From Phymorhynchus buccinoides (taxonomy: Eukaryota; Mollusca; Gastropoda; Neogastropoda; Raphitomidae), in contig CM065690.1 in assembly GCA_017654935.2 (NCBI GenBank), forward strand, positions 12,212,484 to 12,276,483: a DNA stretch of 64,000 nt. The letters run 5' to 3'. This document shows positions 37,832 through 50,300 of the stretch, piece after piece. Position numbers and translations under genes: made by a program. Under the pieces are notes generated by a model. That model made no database searches. It had not been told where the DNA came from and was given only the letters and a program-made list of their open reading frames with translations. How positions within the stretch are numbered: position 1 is the stretch's first letter; each line of letters starts with the position of its first letter.

Positions 37832-40802
37832 AGATATATATATATATATATATATATATATTTCTGTGTGTTTTTTGTGGGGTCTTATTTATGCGGTTGT
37901 TTTCAATGGAGAAGAATAGCAGACTGGAAAACGTTAAAACGTTTTTTTTGGCCATTCAAAACAAAGAAAAAAAACCTGGATCATGATTTGGCAGAGAGCT
38001 AGACATGATTAAAAAAAAATAATACTCAGCGATGAATCTTTGGGTAAAAGTGAGAAGGGAATTGGAATATGGTGGTTGAGCAGATTTTTTTTATCAGATT
38101 TTTTTTTTTTTTTTTAAAATATTGTCCACCTCTTGCTATTCACACTGAGCAAGTAGCAAACTGTTCTTTTCTGTTTTGTTGTTGTTGATTTTGTTTGTTT
38201 AAAAAAAAAAAAGTCAAGGCTCAAAGATTTGGAACGTAACTTTGTTTGAAAGCGATTTCGGAGAGTTGGAAATGGCGTAGTGGGGAGAATGTGTAAAGGG
38301 CGGCATCAGACTCTTGATTTGGGAAATCATGTCCTCAAGATGTCAAGCAGAATTCCGCCCAGTTCCCGCTTCTGCGAAACTCGTTAACGTATCTCGAGAG
38401 ACGAGAAAAACATCGGGTGAAAGAAAAAACATCACTACTTAAGCAAAGAAACGTCATTTTGTGAGATTCAGTTCTGTTCTAATGTGTTTTTTTGGGTGTT
38501 ATTTTTCCACTGAAATGTAAGCCATTCATTCAGGTCTCTGTTGTGTTTGTCTTCTTTTGTTGTATTTTTGTGTCACAAGCATAGATGAAAAGTGAGCAAT
38601 TGACTTGAAAATTTGCCACAAAATGATATGATGGGCGTTTGTGTGGTTTTTGTTTAGTCTTGTTTTTTCGTTTTTTCTTTTGAGAGAAAATATGTTGATG
38701 CATGCATGTTCAGTTTTCTGAGTGGGCGCGGAGACAAAAGTGCGTGTAATCAGAATATAAAAAATAAGGAGATTTTTGTTCTCGGAGGAAAGCATGGACG
38801 AATGAATTGTCGAATAGGAATGGGTGAACATTTGCCCTTGCAATGGCCAAAGTGCTTTCTATTGAGTTAATGTGCGTTGGTTGGTGCGTGCATGCGTGGG
38901 CTATTATTATCACGGTTTAGTGGTAATGTTCATTTTGTGTGTGAGTCGAGTGTGGGTTTTTTCTTTGACTTTGTTGTTGGGTTGGTTTCTCATCATAGAT
39001 TTGTCCATACTTTTGCATGTCTTTTTGGTTGCGTGTTAGCTGTGCGTGTGTATTTATACAAAGGATCACATGAGTAAGAGGGCCTGACAAGCTGTGATGA
39101 TGATGATGATCAAGTTGATGCAGTGTCTTGTAATCTAACATCTTGTTTCCCCCCCCCCCCCACACTGTACAGACAGAAAATCTGGACGCAATTTTGACTT
39201 TGCTCCTCTGCACATACAAACTTAATTTAAAAATTGTCTCGTATTATGTACAACTTAATATAATAATTGTCACAGATAACATCCCTGTTTTATGACAAAG
39301 CCTGGTTTTGTGTGCGGCTATTTCAGCCTAGATTATAAAACGGGGAAAGCTTGTATAGAAAAAATTTATTTAATAATGCAGTATTTTAAAAATATGAGCA
39401 AGAATTCGTCTAACTGTAGTGATTAGCTTTGAAGTAACCCGGATAATTTTTGCACGCACACAAATTCACAAAGGTATGTACAGTATTTGTACGCGGAAGT
39501 AACTTCATGTTTTGAAATTTAATGTGAAGATATTTGAGATGAAAAACCTCCCTTGCCCAAGTCCTGCAGTCGTTCCTTTCCCGTTCTTGAAAGTTTATTG
39601 TTCTGGTGGTGTAATGTGTTGCTGCGACTGTCTGATGCACCTATATACAGTCACGTGGAGTTGAATGGCGTTTTGTTTTGTCTACTCCTCAAATGGTAAT
39701 ATGTTTTGGGGGTAGCTATGTTTCCGAGATCAAAATATCATTTAGAACATGTGATATTGCATTGCTAAGAAAACTACATGTTTTGGGCAGAGAACGAATC
39801 TGTTCCAAATAGTTGAACAAGAGAACTCTTTGTTGACCAGGTGCTTTTTACATCTCTGGAATCGAAATGCTGCAAATACCTAAAAGGAGGCCAGTACAGT
39901 TAGGCTAAATGCCCCTTGAAATTTTGCTTTGCGACGATGATTTTATAGAAATAGTAATGGCAGGAGTCTTATCAATTTCCCACAGGGAGTTTGATGATGT
40001 GGTTGTCGTGTGATCGACTGATCTATGCATGGAAATCATTTCACTACTCCAGTGCTTTAGTGTCTTGCTTGAAGGGCGGAAGCGCTCGTTTTGAGAACGG
40101 ATAAATTTGAATATTTTTTGTTGTGTTTGTGTGGTACTTTTGTTGTTTGACCAAAATGATACATTTCTCTCCCACGTTTTCTAGTCTCGTTATTAAATTT
40201 CATTGCAACTGCACTTTCCAAGGGGTTTGATTTTCTGCAATATGAGTTTGATTTGAATTTCCATTCAACGCAGTCCGTTTCTTCTTTAAATTGTCTGACC
40301 AAAAACTTAGCCGAAACTAAGAGTATCTTATCAAAAGATTTTGTTAAAAAGTTTCTTTCTAATCGAGATTGTGGATCCGTAATAATTTAGTATGCTCTGT
40401 CCTAGCGTCTTTGCCTTAGGAGCAGTTCTGTGGTTGAATCACTTGCACTTTTTTGTGTGTGTGTATTTGTCTTGCAAACTATTCTGGAATAGTTTCTCAA
40501 TAGCTTGAGTTTTTAAAAATTTAATTTAATTTTTTTGGTATGGAGTTCATTGCAAAGACTTGCTGTGAAACTGCGCGAAGCCAAATCAGTGTTGTTCAGT
40601 GTTTTGACATAAAAGCCCAGTCCTTAACGGAGGAATTGTGTTTTATACAGTATGCTCTTTTACCTTACCTGGATATATATTCGTATTGTATTATCACAAT
40701 CAGTGAGAACGGAACCCACGTACAAGAGACTTTAGAGAGTGATGCGAGTCGTTTGGTAAATTTAGAACCTTGGATAGCTTTTTGTGTCCTTGGTTTATTG
40801 TA

Positions 40803-41042
40803 CATATCAATGGCTTGGAGTCAAAACAGACTATCTTTAGACAGTCCATTGACGTATTATTGGATTTATTACAAAAACTAACTTGTATCAAACAATGACT
40901 GCAGAAATATAAAAAGGGGTTTTTGCTTTTTATATTTCAGCAGTCTTTTTTTTTTAATACAAGTTATTAGTTTTCGTAATAAGTTCAATAATATGTCAAT
41001 GGACTATCTAAAGATAGTCCGTTTTGACTCCAAGCCATCGAT
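40803..41042. repeat. Long imperfect palindrome (hairpin, arms about 110 bp)
   Basis: ATGGCTTGGAGTCAAAACAG, ACTATCTTTAGACAGTCCAT and AACTTGTATCAAACAATGAC on the left are matched by their inverses at about 40920-41042, with few mismatches. The loop is short, around GGGGTTTTTGC. If transcribed it would fold into a near-perfect long double-stranded stem. It may also be a recent MITE; no target duplication is obvious. Confidence 0.85.
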
Positions 41043-41487
41043 ATCGTGCGAGTTTCGTTAGCCTTTCACGTCAAGGACTGTTATCATTTTGATACCAATT
41101 TGCACATGTTGATTGACGACTCTTGGAAAATTCATCGCTTGTTGTTATGCCCACGTTTGTTTTCAACCTGAACGTCAAGGCATACATTTTGTTCAAGCTT
41201 TACTACATGCCCACCATTTTTTTTCTCCTCAATACTTTTGTTATTGAGAAACATATTTTGTAAGTAATAATATGGAGAAAACCCATACCCACAGTTATTT
41301 TCGGTTTTTTAAAAATGTAGAAATACATTCTCGTAAGGAAGTACAGTCTGAGAAAAACGCCCATTACAACAAAAGTAAATCGTATAACATTATTAAGAAA
41401 ACATGACTTAAATTGACACTGACCACCAAATTCATGTTTCTGTGATTGTGATTATCTTGACACACTATTTATTCAGGCACTCTTAAC

Positions 41488-41720
41488 TCTTCTAGTACCA
41501 CGGGCGAATACTCTCACCCAGTGCATCACTCTACACTCCCACCAACTGCAAAGACATTCACTGCCAAACACCCTGCCATGTGTTTGTTTTTAGAGCTTGT
41601 ATCGGTGATTTTTCCGTTGAAGCAATGCATGCGCACTCGAAAAAGAAGAAGTTACTTCCCTTTTGATGGTTGAGATGCAACGGACAACCAAGAACGTCGA
41701 AAAAATACATGGCGCTCGAA
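41488..41720. mobile_element. Repeat family X, copy 2 (uninterrupted)
   Basis: Matches 19926-20412 without the piggyBac-like insertion; provides the empty site TTTTTCCGTTGAAGC at about 41608-41622. Confidence 0.7.
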
Positions 41721-43924
41721 GAGTTAAGGAGAGGAAACTTGTGCCAAAAATACTGTTTTTGTTTTGGATTGAACATAGCATCCGATTTTGTTTGTATTTC
41801 GTCACGTAAATTTGTTTGCTTGACCATTGTGCGTTGTTCGTCCACCTTTCTTGTGTGCAGTTTGAGAAGATGCTTTTTTGTTTGTGTTCTTTTTTAAATA
41901 ACTTTGGTCAAATTTCACAGCATGGTCCATTACATGATGATTTGTGGAGTAAATTTTGAAAGTTGTGGGCAGAGTTTTGTGAGGAAGGCTATAACCAAGT
42001 TATGTGTTCAAATAGCGCAATCTATGAACGCAACGAGGATGAAGCTGTCCCGAAATTCAGAAACAACTGATGCCGTATTTGAAAATCACGACCCTGTTGT
42101 TTTCTTACGACACACAGCCTAGTCGAATTTGTACTAGTAGAAGTGGTATTCTAGTGGTGATAAATCGCACTTTAAAATTAAAGTACGGTTATTATACCTG
42201 TCGTAGTGAAAATCTTCGACACCAAAAAATGTGAAGGGGGAAAAAAACGACCAAAAGTAGTATTCTGGCTCAGTATGCATTTGTAATCCCACTGTGAATA
42301 AGCTGGTTCATCTTCCCAATTCCTACTGAATATTGATTAACTCATTCGCATCGCAACGATTTTGAATTATTAAAAAAACTCACAAATCATTCCAGCCATG
42401 CACACAAACAAAACATACATAAACCAAAGGAGAAATGAAAGAAGATTACAGGTTTTTATGAGGTTTTTTAAAAAGAATTCAAAATCGTTGCGATGCGAAT
42501 GAGTTAAGCATAGAAATACCCCAAAGTGCAAAATCGGAGACAAATCTTTGTGGTTTTTTGTTTGTTTTTTCTTTATGTGCATGCTGTGTGTCCCCCCCCA
42601 CCCACCCTCCCCTCAAGTAAAAGCAAATTAGGGGACAAATTAATCATCCCATTTGATTTATGTATGCCTATGACTGGTAACTACTTGCTGTGTACAATTG
42701 CTGAAAAGTTGTACAGTGCTGTTCAGCTGTAAATCTACGCACAAGTTTCCGGCGTGTATGTGCTAGCCTGTCTACTTCATTTTTGGAATTTGGAATCAGA
42801 AAAAAGGTCTTAACTTGTCGAATCTGTGTGCGTTTGGGTGTCTTTTTTTTTTATATTGTTTATTATCACAATTTTGTTTCTTCCAGTGTCCATTTTCTTT
42901 GCTGAAATAAGTTAGGATGTGCTCTTTTTTTTAACGTTGAAATAATTTGTGAGAGTTTACTAGTCTTTTTGAATGAGAGTGCGTTTTTCTTTTTGTCCGT
43001 TTTCTTTTAAATAAAAATTTGAAGCGTGCATCAGTGCTGTATGGCGAACAGCGGTAAAACGAATGACAGTTTGGCGAATCGATCATTGGACAAAAGTTTT
43101 TTTTGGGGGGAGGAGGGCAGAGATTTCTGTGGCTTACAGTGAGCGCGCGCCTTAGGTGTTCATATTTCATATTTTGGAGAAAAAAACAAGATGCAATTCA
43201 GTGAAGTACCAAAGCATGTCATTTTTGTTTGCTCGTCGTCGTGTGTGTAGTAAGCGAGGGAGGAGTTTGGGGATAAAAATGATTCTGCATGGGCTTTACC
43301 CACTCAGTTTGTAATACAAGATCGACGTTTGTATTGCGAAAGCATTTGAAAAGCTCAGTACCGTTCTTCCATTGTGCGATTTGTTTTTGACACTGGCTTT
43401 TTGGGGTCGGTAGCTTAAAAAAATTAAAAAAATAAAAAATTCTGACGATGGTTTCTTGGACTAGCTGACCATGTATGCGCGCAAAAAAATAATGTCGTTG
43501 TTGCTGCTTCGAGCGGCTTGCCTATTGCCATGTGTCTCTCCCGTTGGCCTTGGTTGCATTGTCGGGAGCTGTGTACGGTCGGTCTGTCCGTCCGTCTGTC
43601 TGTCCGTCTCTGGGGCGAAGCTGGGGAGGAGAAGAGATCTGGTGGAAAGACAGCGATACTGTCACAATTGGATGATTTATTTCACAGTAATTCATGATAC
43701 CGAGACGTTTTTTGTTTTTTTTTCTCTCCACCCACCCTGAACAGCAACTTATTTACGAAAAAAGTTGAATGAAAATGAAAACTTGTTGCCACATTTTGCC
43801 TCAAAAACAAATAAAGGCAAGCTATGGCTGTTATTTTTGTGTGTAGGTGTGCTTTTTTTGTTTGTGTGTGGGGTTGGGTTTTTTCCTGGTTGTATGATAG
43901 TGTCTGTGTCGGCGCTCTTTTGCT

Positions 43925-44120
43925 GTCTCAGGACCGACCTGGAACAAACTTCCTCTCACCCTCCGTCAGCGACCGACCCTCTCTGCTTTCAACGCTAACC
44001 TCAAAACCCACCTGTTCCCCCGTCATTAAAGCTCCGCTGTCTTTCTCCTCTCTCTCTTGCCATTAGGTCTGTTTCTGCTATATTCCATTTATGTCATCCG
44101 TGTGTTCGCTTTGTATTGCG
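43925..44120 (+). pseudogene. LINE ORF2 C-terminal fragment
   Basis: A frame starting TGGAACAAACTTCCTCTCAC gives WNKLPLTLRQ and LKTHLFP, the typical C-terminal signature of CR1/Jockey-like elements. A stop follows. Confidence 0.6.
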
Positions 44121-44164
44121 TTTTTGATTGAATGCTAACGTGTGTGTGCGCGCTTTGATTTGAT

Positions 44165-44232
44165 TTCTATCAAGATTCAAATCAAATCAAATCAATTTCA
44201 CTTTATTATCTCCCAAGGAGAAATTTTGTTCA
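44165..44232 (-). mobile_element. LINE-type 3' tail (reverse)
   Basis: In reverse: CTTGGGAGATAATAAAGTGA then an (ATTTG)n tail, typical of a retroelement 3' end. Confidence 0.5.
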
Positions 44233-44429
44233 GGTGCCAGAATAACAAAGACATCGACATTCAGCATGCATGAATAGGAGCAAAAGTTACACATAATACA
44301 CGTCTAAGGATAAGCATGCATAGTTTCTTTTAACACGATGAACACTAAGGATCATGAGTTTAGATTCAGCGCCGTATAAATACTGTATGTTGTGTCTGTG
44401 AGAAATTACTGGCTGTCTTGGGAGTGTCA

Positions 44430-44885
44430 TTTTAACACACACACACACATATTACTGGTTATCCTGGGAGTGTCATTTCAACGAACAACACGTGCGCACA
44501 CACACTCGGGCACTGCACAGTAACGCACACACACACAAACTATCAAACATGCATAAACACTCGGGCACAGTAACACACACACACACACACACACACTCAA
44601 ACATGCATAAACACACTCGGGCACAGTAACTAACACACACACACACACTCAAACTATCAAACATGCATAAACACTCGGGCACAGTAACACATGCATGACA
44701 TACACACACGCACACACACTCAAACTATCAAACATGCATAAACACACTGGGGCACAGTAACAACACGCACACTCAAACTATCAAACATGCATAAACACAC
44801 TCGGGCTCAGTAACACACACATGACATGCACACACGCACACACACTCAAACATGCATACACACACTCGGGCACAGTAACGCACAA
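44430..44885. repeat. CA-rich minisatellite
   Basis: Units containing CACTCAAACTATCAAACATG, CATAAACACACTCGGGC and CAGTAACACACACA recur about 8 times with lengths of about 45 to 75 bp. Confidence 0.9.
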
Positions 44886-45305
44886 CCAGTCTGTTTATAA
44901 TTCACTTGAAAACCAATACAGTGAAGTTTGAACAGTCACAGATCATTTTTTATTTTACACTGTTAAATGTGATTATATAGACTACTTGTGCAAGTAAAAT
45001 AATGTTTTACCAACAAAGAAAATGTAAGGGCAAATCAACAAAGCACAACAAATTCGTTGTCAACAGAAACCATTGTCAAAGGATTTCCATGCTTTCCCTT
45101 CACAAAATAACACAACAAATTAAAAAGGATTACTATTGAAAATACATATTCAGACGTTAAAACGGTTAACTTTAAAACAATAGTTCAATCGTCCATGAAA
45201 GCAGATGTATCATTTCTAGTTGATAACAAGCCCTCCAATGAAATAACAGTTCAAGTTGTTTAATATTCAATTTTTATTCTAAAATGTACACGAACACTGC
45301 ACTAA
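44886..45305. other. Intergenic, nothing recognised
   Basis: AT-rich DNA with no identified repeat or ORF. Confidence 0.4.
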
Positions 45306-45309
45306 TATC

Positions 45310-45755
45310 ATAAAAAGAAGATGGGCATAGAAAGTTTATTGGGACAGATGACGAAATCTATTTAGTCAATCCAAGTAATAAACTAAGCGAATGTTTAGAG
45401 TATTTTTATAAACTGTTTAAAGGAACATCAACTTTGTTTATTATTGATGATTGCTCGGCTGAAAGAGACATTGTTAAAAAAAGAAATAGTTTAGCAAAAC
45501 TAGCATTCAGTGGTCGGCATGCAGGAATTAGCGTATGGATTTTTAACGCAGAAGTATAAATCGGTTTTAAAAGACTAGAGAACAGCTAAAGACGGTTGGT
45601 TTTTTTTTTTAACTAAAGACAAAAACAGCTTTGATGAAAATTATGATGTCGAATCAAAAGAAGAAAAAAATAAAATTAAAGGCTAAAAAAAAGAGAAATT
45701 TTGTAAACTAGTATTAAAAACAGATTTTCCTAGTCAGTACAAATGTTTGTGAAGA
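45310..45755 (+). pseudogene. Decayed packaging-ATPase-like gene fragment
   Basis: An open frame from about 45312 to the TAA at 45557-45559 has no ATG. It contains a Walker-B-like hydrophobic segment ending in two Asp (LFIIDDCSA) followed by a LAKLAFSGRHAGISVW segment. This resembles A32/FtsK-type DNA-packaging ATPases of large DNA viruses and virus-derived elements (Maverick/Polinton-type), from general family knowledge; no search was run. Further short pieces in changed frames follow to about 45755. The Walker A part is absent. AT-rich, unlike both neighbouring genes. Confidence 0.45.
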
Positions 45756-45809
45756 AAATCAGAACGTGTAGAATATTTTATGAGAATTTCCTTCTTTTTT
45801 TAAAATAAA

Positions 45810-46020
45810 AAAATAGTGTTGTTTTCCAGGGAAAAGGGGAAGACAGGGTTTTTGGTTGTTATTTTTTTCTTCCCTAAAAGTAGTGTTTTTGTATCTACAG
45901 TACAATGGGGGAAAAGGGAGACAGATTTTTTGCTCTTTTTTTTTTTACCCCTAAAAGTAGTGTTTTTGTATCTACAATTGGGGTAAAAAAAAGTCTGAGC
46001 CAGAAGGAAGATTTGTACGT
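45810..46020. repeat. Degenerate tandem duplication, about 110 bp
   Basis: CCCTAAAAGTAGTGTTTTTG, preceded by GGGGAAAAGGGAGACAG-like sequence, occurs twice (45874 and 45950). Confidence 0.6.
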
Positions 46021-46054
46021 TCTCTCCCCCCAAGAAACACTTTTCAAAAAGATT

Positions 46055-46175
46055 TCCTTCAGCTGAAGTCGGACTTGCTGGGCCTATTTCTTAGTTAGGC
46101 GCACAACGGCAGCATGACGCGTCTGTGTTCATAATTGACAGGAAACTGTCTGAGCGACCGAAGAAGGAGTATTCC
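46055..46175 (+). mobile_element. R1 SINE-like repeat, 3' part
   Basis: GCTGAAGTCGGACTTGCTGG to GACCGAAGAAGGAG, matching the 3' half of the copy at 7172. Confidence 0.55.
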
Positions 46176-46189
46176 TGTGTTAGGATAAA

Positions 46190-46870
46190 GACTGGGCCAA
46201 CTTGGACAATCTTATTCATTTGTAAATGGAGCTAGAAAGTATATTCCAACCCAGATGAATCCTTGACCATTGTAAATGGAGCTAGTACATATATTCCAAC
46301 CCAGATGAATCCTTGACCATCTTATTCATTTGTAAATGGAGCTAGTACGTATATTCCAACCCAGATGAATCCTTGACCATCTTATTCATTTGTAAATGGA
46401 GCTAGTACGTATATTCCAACCCAGATGAATCCTTGACCATCTTATTCATTTGTAAATGGAGCTAGTACATATATTCCAACCCAGATGAATCCTTGACCAT
46501 CTTATTCATTTGTAAATGGAGCTAGTACGTATATTCCAACCCAGATGAATCCTTGACCATCTTATTCATTTGTAAATGGAGCTAGAAAGTATATTCCAAC
46601 CCAGATGAATCCCTGACCATTGTAAATGGAGCTAGTACATCTATTCCAACCCAGATGAATCCTTGACCATCTTATTCTTTTGTAAATGGAGCTAGAAAGT
46701 ATATTCCAACCCAGATGAATCCCTGACCATTGTAAATGGAGCTAGTACATATATTCCAACACAGATGAATCATTGACCATCTTATTCATTTGTAAATGGA
46801 GCTAGCGAGTATATTCTGACCCAGATGAATCCTTGACCATCTTATTCATTTGTAAATGGATTTAGAGACC
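46190..46870. repeat. Satellite-like tandem repeat, 60-bp unit, about 11 copies
   Basis: The unit runs TTATTCATTTGTAAATGGAG, CTAGTACGTATATTCCAACC, CAGATGAATCCTTGACCATC. Several copies lack the first 14 bases or so (46-bp units). Variants ACGT, ACAT and AAGT alternate in a higher-order pattern. It lies just beyond the 3' end of the SLC22 gene. Confidence 0.93.
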
Positions 46871-46879
46871 ATATTAAAG

Positions 46880-47036
46880 ATTATCCTTCATACGTATGAA
46901 AGATGAGATTTTAGAGAACACGAAAATACCCATAACTCAAAATCGACACCAAAAAAAAAAGGTTTTTACTTTTCGAGCCTGTTGTGAGAAACTAGCCCAG
47001 CGACTTATTAATGTCCCTTTCGTGGTGCTGGGTCAC
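46880..47036. mobile_element. GTGACCC-type MITE, right end
   Basis: AAGATTATCCTTCATACGTA to TTTCGTGGTGCTGGGTCAC, about 50 bp downstream of the SLC22 stop codon. The satellite above joins its left side. Confidence 0.65.
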
Positions 47037-47088
47037 AGTCTTGCTATGAAATAAAAAGGGTCTGAGTTTCCCAGTCTTTTTTCTCTCC

Positions 47089-47314
47089 TTACAACCTAAC
47101 GCCAGGAATACCATCCCCGCCACCGTTCTGCGACGTTGAGCGCGCATCCTCGGTGAGGGAGCGTGGCTGGGAAGAAGAAGAGTTCTCCAGAGCGGGCGCA
47201 GAGTTCAGATGGCCTTGGGGGACCTTGAGGCTCTCCATCTCGATCTGGACGTCTCCCAGGGTGTACGCCTCTACCGTCTTCTGGGGATCCACGTGCTCGT
47301 CTCTCTGGGGGTCC
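47089..47314 (-). CDS. SLC22 coding exon 10 and stop
   Basis: Residues 604-678, TAA at 47091-47089. Cytosolic tail, Ser/Gln-rich (ENSSSSQPRSLTEDARS). Acceptor TTTTCAG on the minus strand. Confidence 0.9.
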
Positions 47315-50300
47315 CTGAAAAGAAGAGGGTCACAGTCTAGTAATTCAGGGGGTAGACCTACCCTAAAAGAGCAAAAATCACTTTGAAAAAAAACCCCAAC
47401 ACTTTTATGAAGTTATATTGAATTTTTCGAACAAAAATGATTATAAATTCGTATGAAATCTAAATTTTGTATCATGGATTTTGTGCCATTTTGCATTGAA
47501 AATGCGGAACTGTACACCAAGATCTCTTGCGTCTAAAAGTTGGCAAAAATTGAGCAGGCTCCACTGAACTCAACCGAAGTGACTCAACAGCAGTGCAGTG
47601 TCTCCTCGGTTGGTTGCCTCCTGACGTCCCCCTTGCTCCCCTTGAACTGCTGGTTTCATGTCTGGCAGGAGGTTCTTGTGCAGGATCTCTGGCTTCATGT
47701 GATTAAATCTAGAGAACTTTCCCATCCAGTTCTCCTCACTTCCCAAAGACCAGGGTGTCGTGGATGGTATCTGGCTTCATGTGATTATATCTAGCGAACT
47801 TTCCCACCCAGTTCTCCTTACTTCCCAAAGACCAGGGCGTCATGGATGGTGTCTGGCAGGTCCTTGTGCAGGGTCTCCGGCAGCAGGGGGGTCAGGCCTC
47901 CAGCCAGCAGGGAGAACACCCCGAACACCAGCAGGGGCAGGGCGGGGCCCAGGTCACCGCCCATCTGCAGGGACTGCACACACAGCACAGGACAGAAACT
48001 CTAGGGAGAGCTGGATACACACAGGACAGTAAAGAAACTCTAGGGAGAGCTGGACACACAGAAGTAAAGAAACTCTTAAGGAGAGCTGGACACACAGCAG
48101 AAAAGGAACTCTAGGGAGAGCCGGACACACAGGACAGTAAAGAAACTCTAGGGAGAGCTGGACACACAGGACAGTAAAGAAACTCCAGGGAGAGTTGCAC
48201 ACACAGCACAGTACAGAAACTCTAGGGAGAGCTGGACACACAGCACGATAGTAGAACTATTGGTAGTCCATGACCTGGTGACTTGAGCCAACGTATCTTT
48301 CAGAGAGAACAGTGAACACTGAAAAACTTTATTTTACAAGGATAAAGTAAAGAGAGAGTGAGTCAGTGAGTGAGAGAGAGAGAGAAAGATCACTCTAATA
48401 CAGCTCCTTCTCTAAGAGACTCCATCCTGCTTTAACATTGTCCAGACGTATGTGCTAGCCAGTTGTACATACTGCAGCAGAGGAGAAAACTTCCATTCTG
48501 GAAAGCTGGGCAGGAATTTATTTAATGTGAAGTTGTCTTAGAACTCGGGGTACATCCCGACTCTCTCGGTTATGAGGATTTTATTGGGAGAGAGAGATAG
48601 AGAGACGTGTTTGATATCCACACAGTCTATGCCATATTTACCCACTGCTACTAGCTACACGTACAAGGACAGAGAGACAGACGGGAATACAGATTTGGTT
48701 TGTTTCCTTCCAAGAGGTTGTGCACTGAATCCTCACCCACTGCTGGACGTAGGAGGCGAGGATGGAGCCGAACCTGGCGAAGGCGGAGGAGAAGCCCATG
48801 CCTGCGCTGCGCACCGTGGTGGGGTGCAGCTCTGAGGAGTAGATGTAGATCAGGGTGAAACCCGCGGAGGACCCCAGCTTGCCTAGGTTGGCCACCACCA
48901 CTGTTAACCACTGCAGATCTGCATGTATTGACACACAGAAAGCAAGTGTCTGAATGTGCATTCAGTCACATGGTGATCAAATGCGTACACAAAATCGATG
49001 TGGACATTTTCGAACACTTACAGAATGCACATTTTGTGGGGGGTTTCCTTGAAGGAATTCGGGGGTGGGGTGGGAGATTGAGTTGATCTGCTGAGGGGTC
49101 TTCAGTCAACTTCATGGCTGCGCTGCATAGTTCGGATCTGTCAGAAATCACATGACTGCCAAATATTGCGGGATTACCTCACTTTGATGTCATGAGGCGC
49201 TACGGATTCTGGTGTGTCAGCTACAAACGCGAGTCCTAACAGACAGAGGACACAGTCAGCATTTTGTTCTTAAAACTGAACGAGTCGTTTCAATGTGTAG
49301 CTGAATGTGTTCTTGGTTTTCCAGAAGTCACTTGTTACATTGGGGGCTCGGTCGGGATTGCATTTGATGCACCAATATATAGGCATTTACCATCTGGAGC
49401 CACAATGGTAGTGAGGATCCCCAGCAAACACCCTTTACCAGCTGGCACCGTGTTTCATAGTGTACGCTTATATGGTACGCCCTTCTTTGTCATGCTTGGA
49501 GATCAGAATATACGTGTCGAATATAAATATATGTGACCCAGCACCACGGAAGAGACATCAAGTGTCTAGCGGACCATTCTGGGAAAATTATGCATTTGAA
49601 AACTTCAGGCAACTCTCTTTCTAATGATACAAGAACCATTCTTGTATCTTTTTCCGTTCCACAGTGATGAGCATTTAAAATTAGTAGGGTGAGCGTCGGT
49701 CATTTTGAGAAAACAGTCTAAAGTCTAGCCTAGCTGAAGAAAATGCATTGACCTACTCGTTTTAAAGCACATGTAGAGACAATACTAAAGATTGTCTTGC
49801 CTGTTCACCTCCGTCACAATTCAGCACTTCCCGCTTTCAAAACCCAAATGAAAACTCACTTGTTTCAAAGAGCTTTCTCTCTCTAACTTTTTACATTAAT
49901 TAGATGATGATCGAATGAATGTGTACGTCAGCCCAATTGCGTGTGAATCAGTGAATGTGAGTGCCTTGAGTTTAATTCTAAAGAAAGGCGCTATATAAAT
50001 ACTATGTATTATTATTATTATTATTATCATTATTACCAGCGCAACGCCGGGTACCGGTAACACCTAGTACCGGTAACGCCAAATACCAGTAACGGTGAGT
50101 ACCGGTTTTGCCGGGTCCGCGAAATATTATATTATTACTTTTGTCTGTCTCCCTCCTTCCATCTTCTTCTCTCATCCCGTTCTACCCCCCCCGCCCGCCC
50201 ACCACCCCCCCCCCCCCCCCCCCCCAACCATCCCCCGCACCCCCACCAAGATAGTCACTATCCCTGGTCATGCACGTTCCAAATTTCGAGTCAATGTTGG

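Larger units (their letters stand above)
36439..43830 (+). other. Candidate long CSDE1 3' UTR and unassigned DNA
   Basis: Few known repeats and no coding exon are seen for about 7 kb after the stop. It includes GGGGTGGG-type imperfect repeats at 36960-37140, a (TA)n run at 37775-37861 and the hairpin at 40803-41042. AATAAA signals occur at 43010-43015 and 43810-43815; the latter is followed by a GT-rich stretch, a plausible poly(A) site. Transcript evidence would be needed to fix the end. Confidence 0.35.

Noticed and set aside
40540..40881. 113-codon ORF overlapping the hairpin
   Set aside because: No recognisable domain and it runs into the palindrome.
48638..48961. 107-codon minus-strand ORF as a whole gene
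   Set aside because: It is SLC22 exon 8 plus intron read-through.
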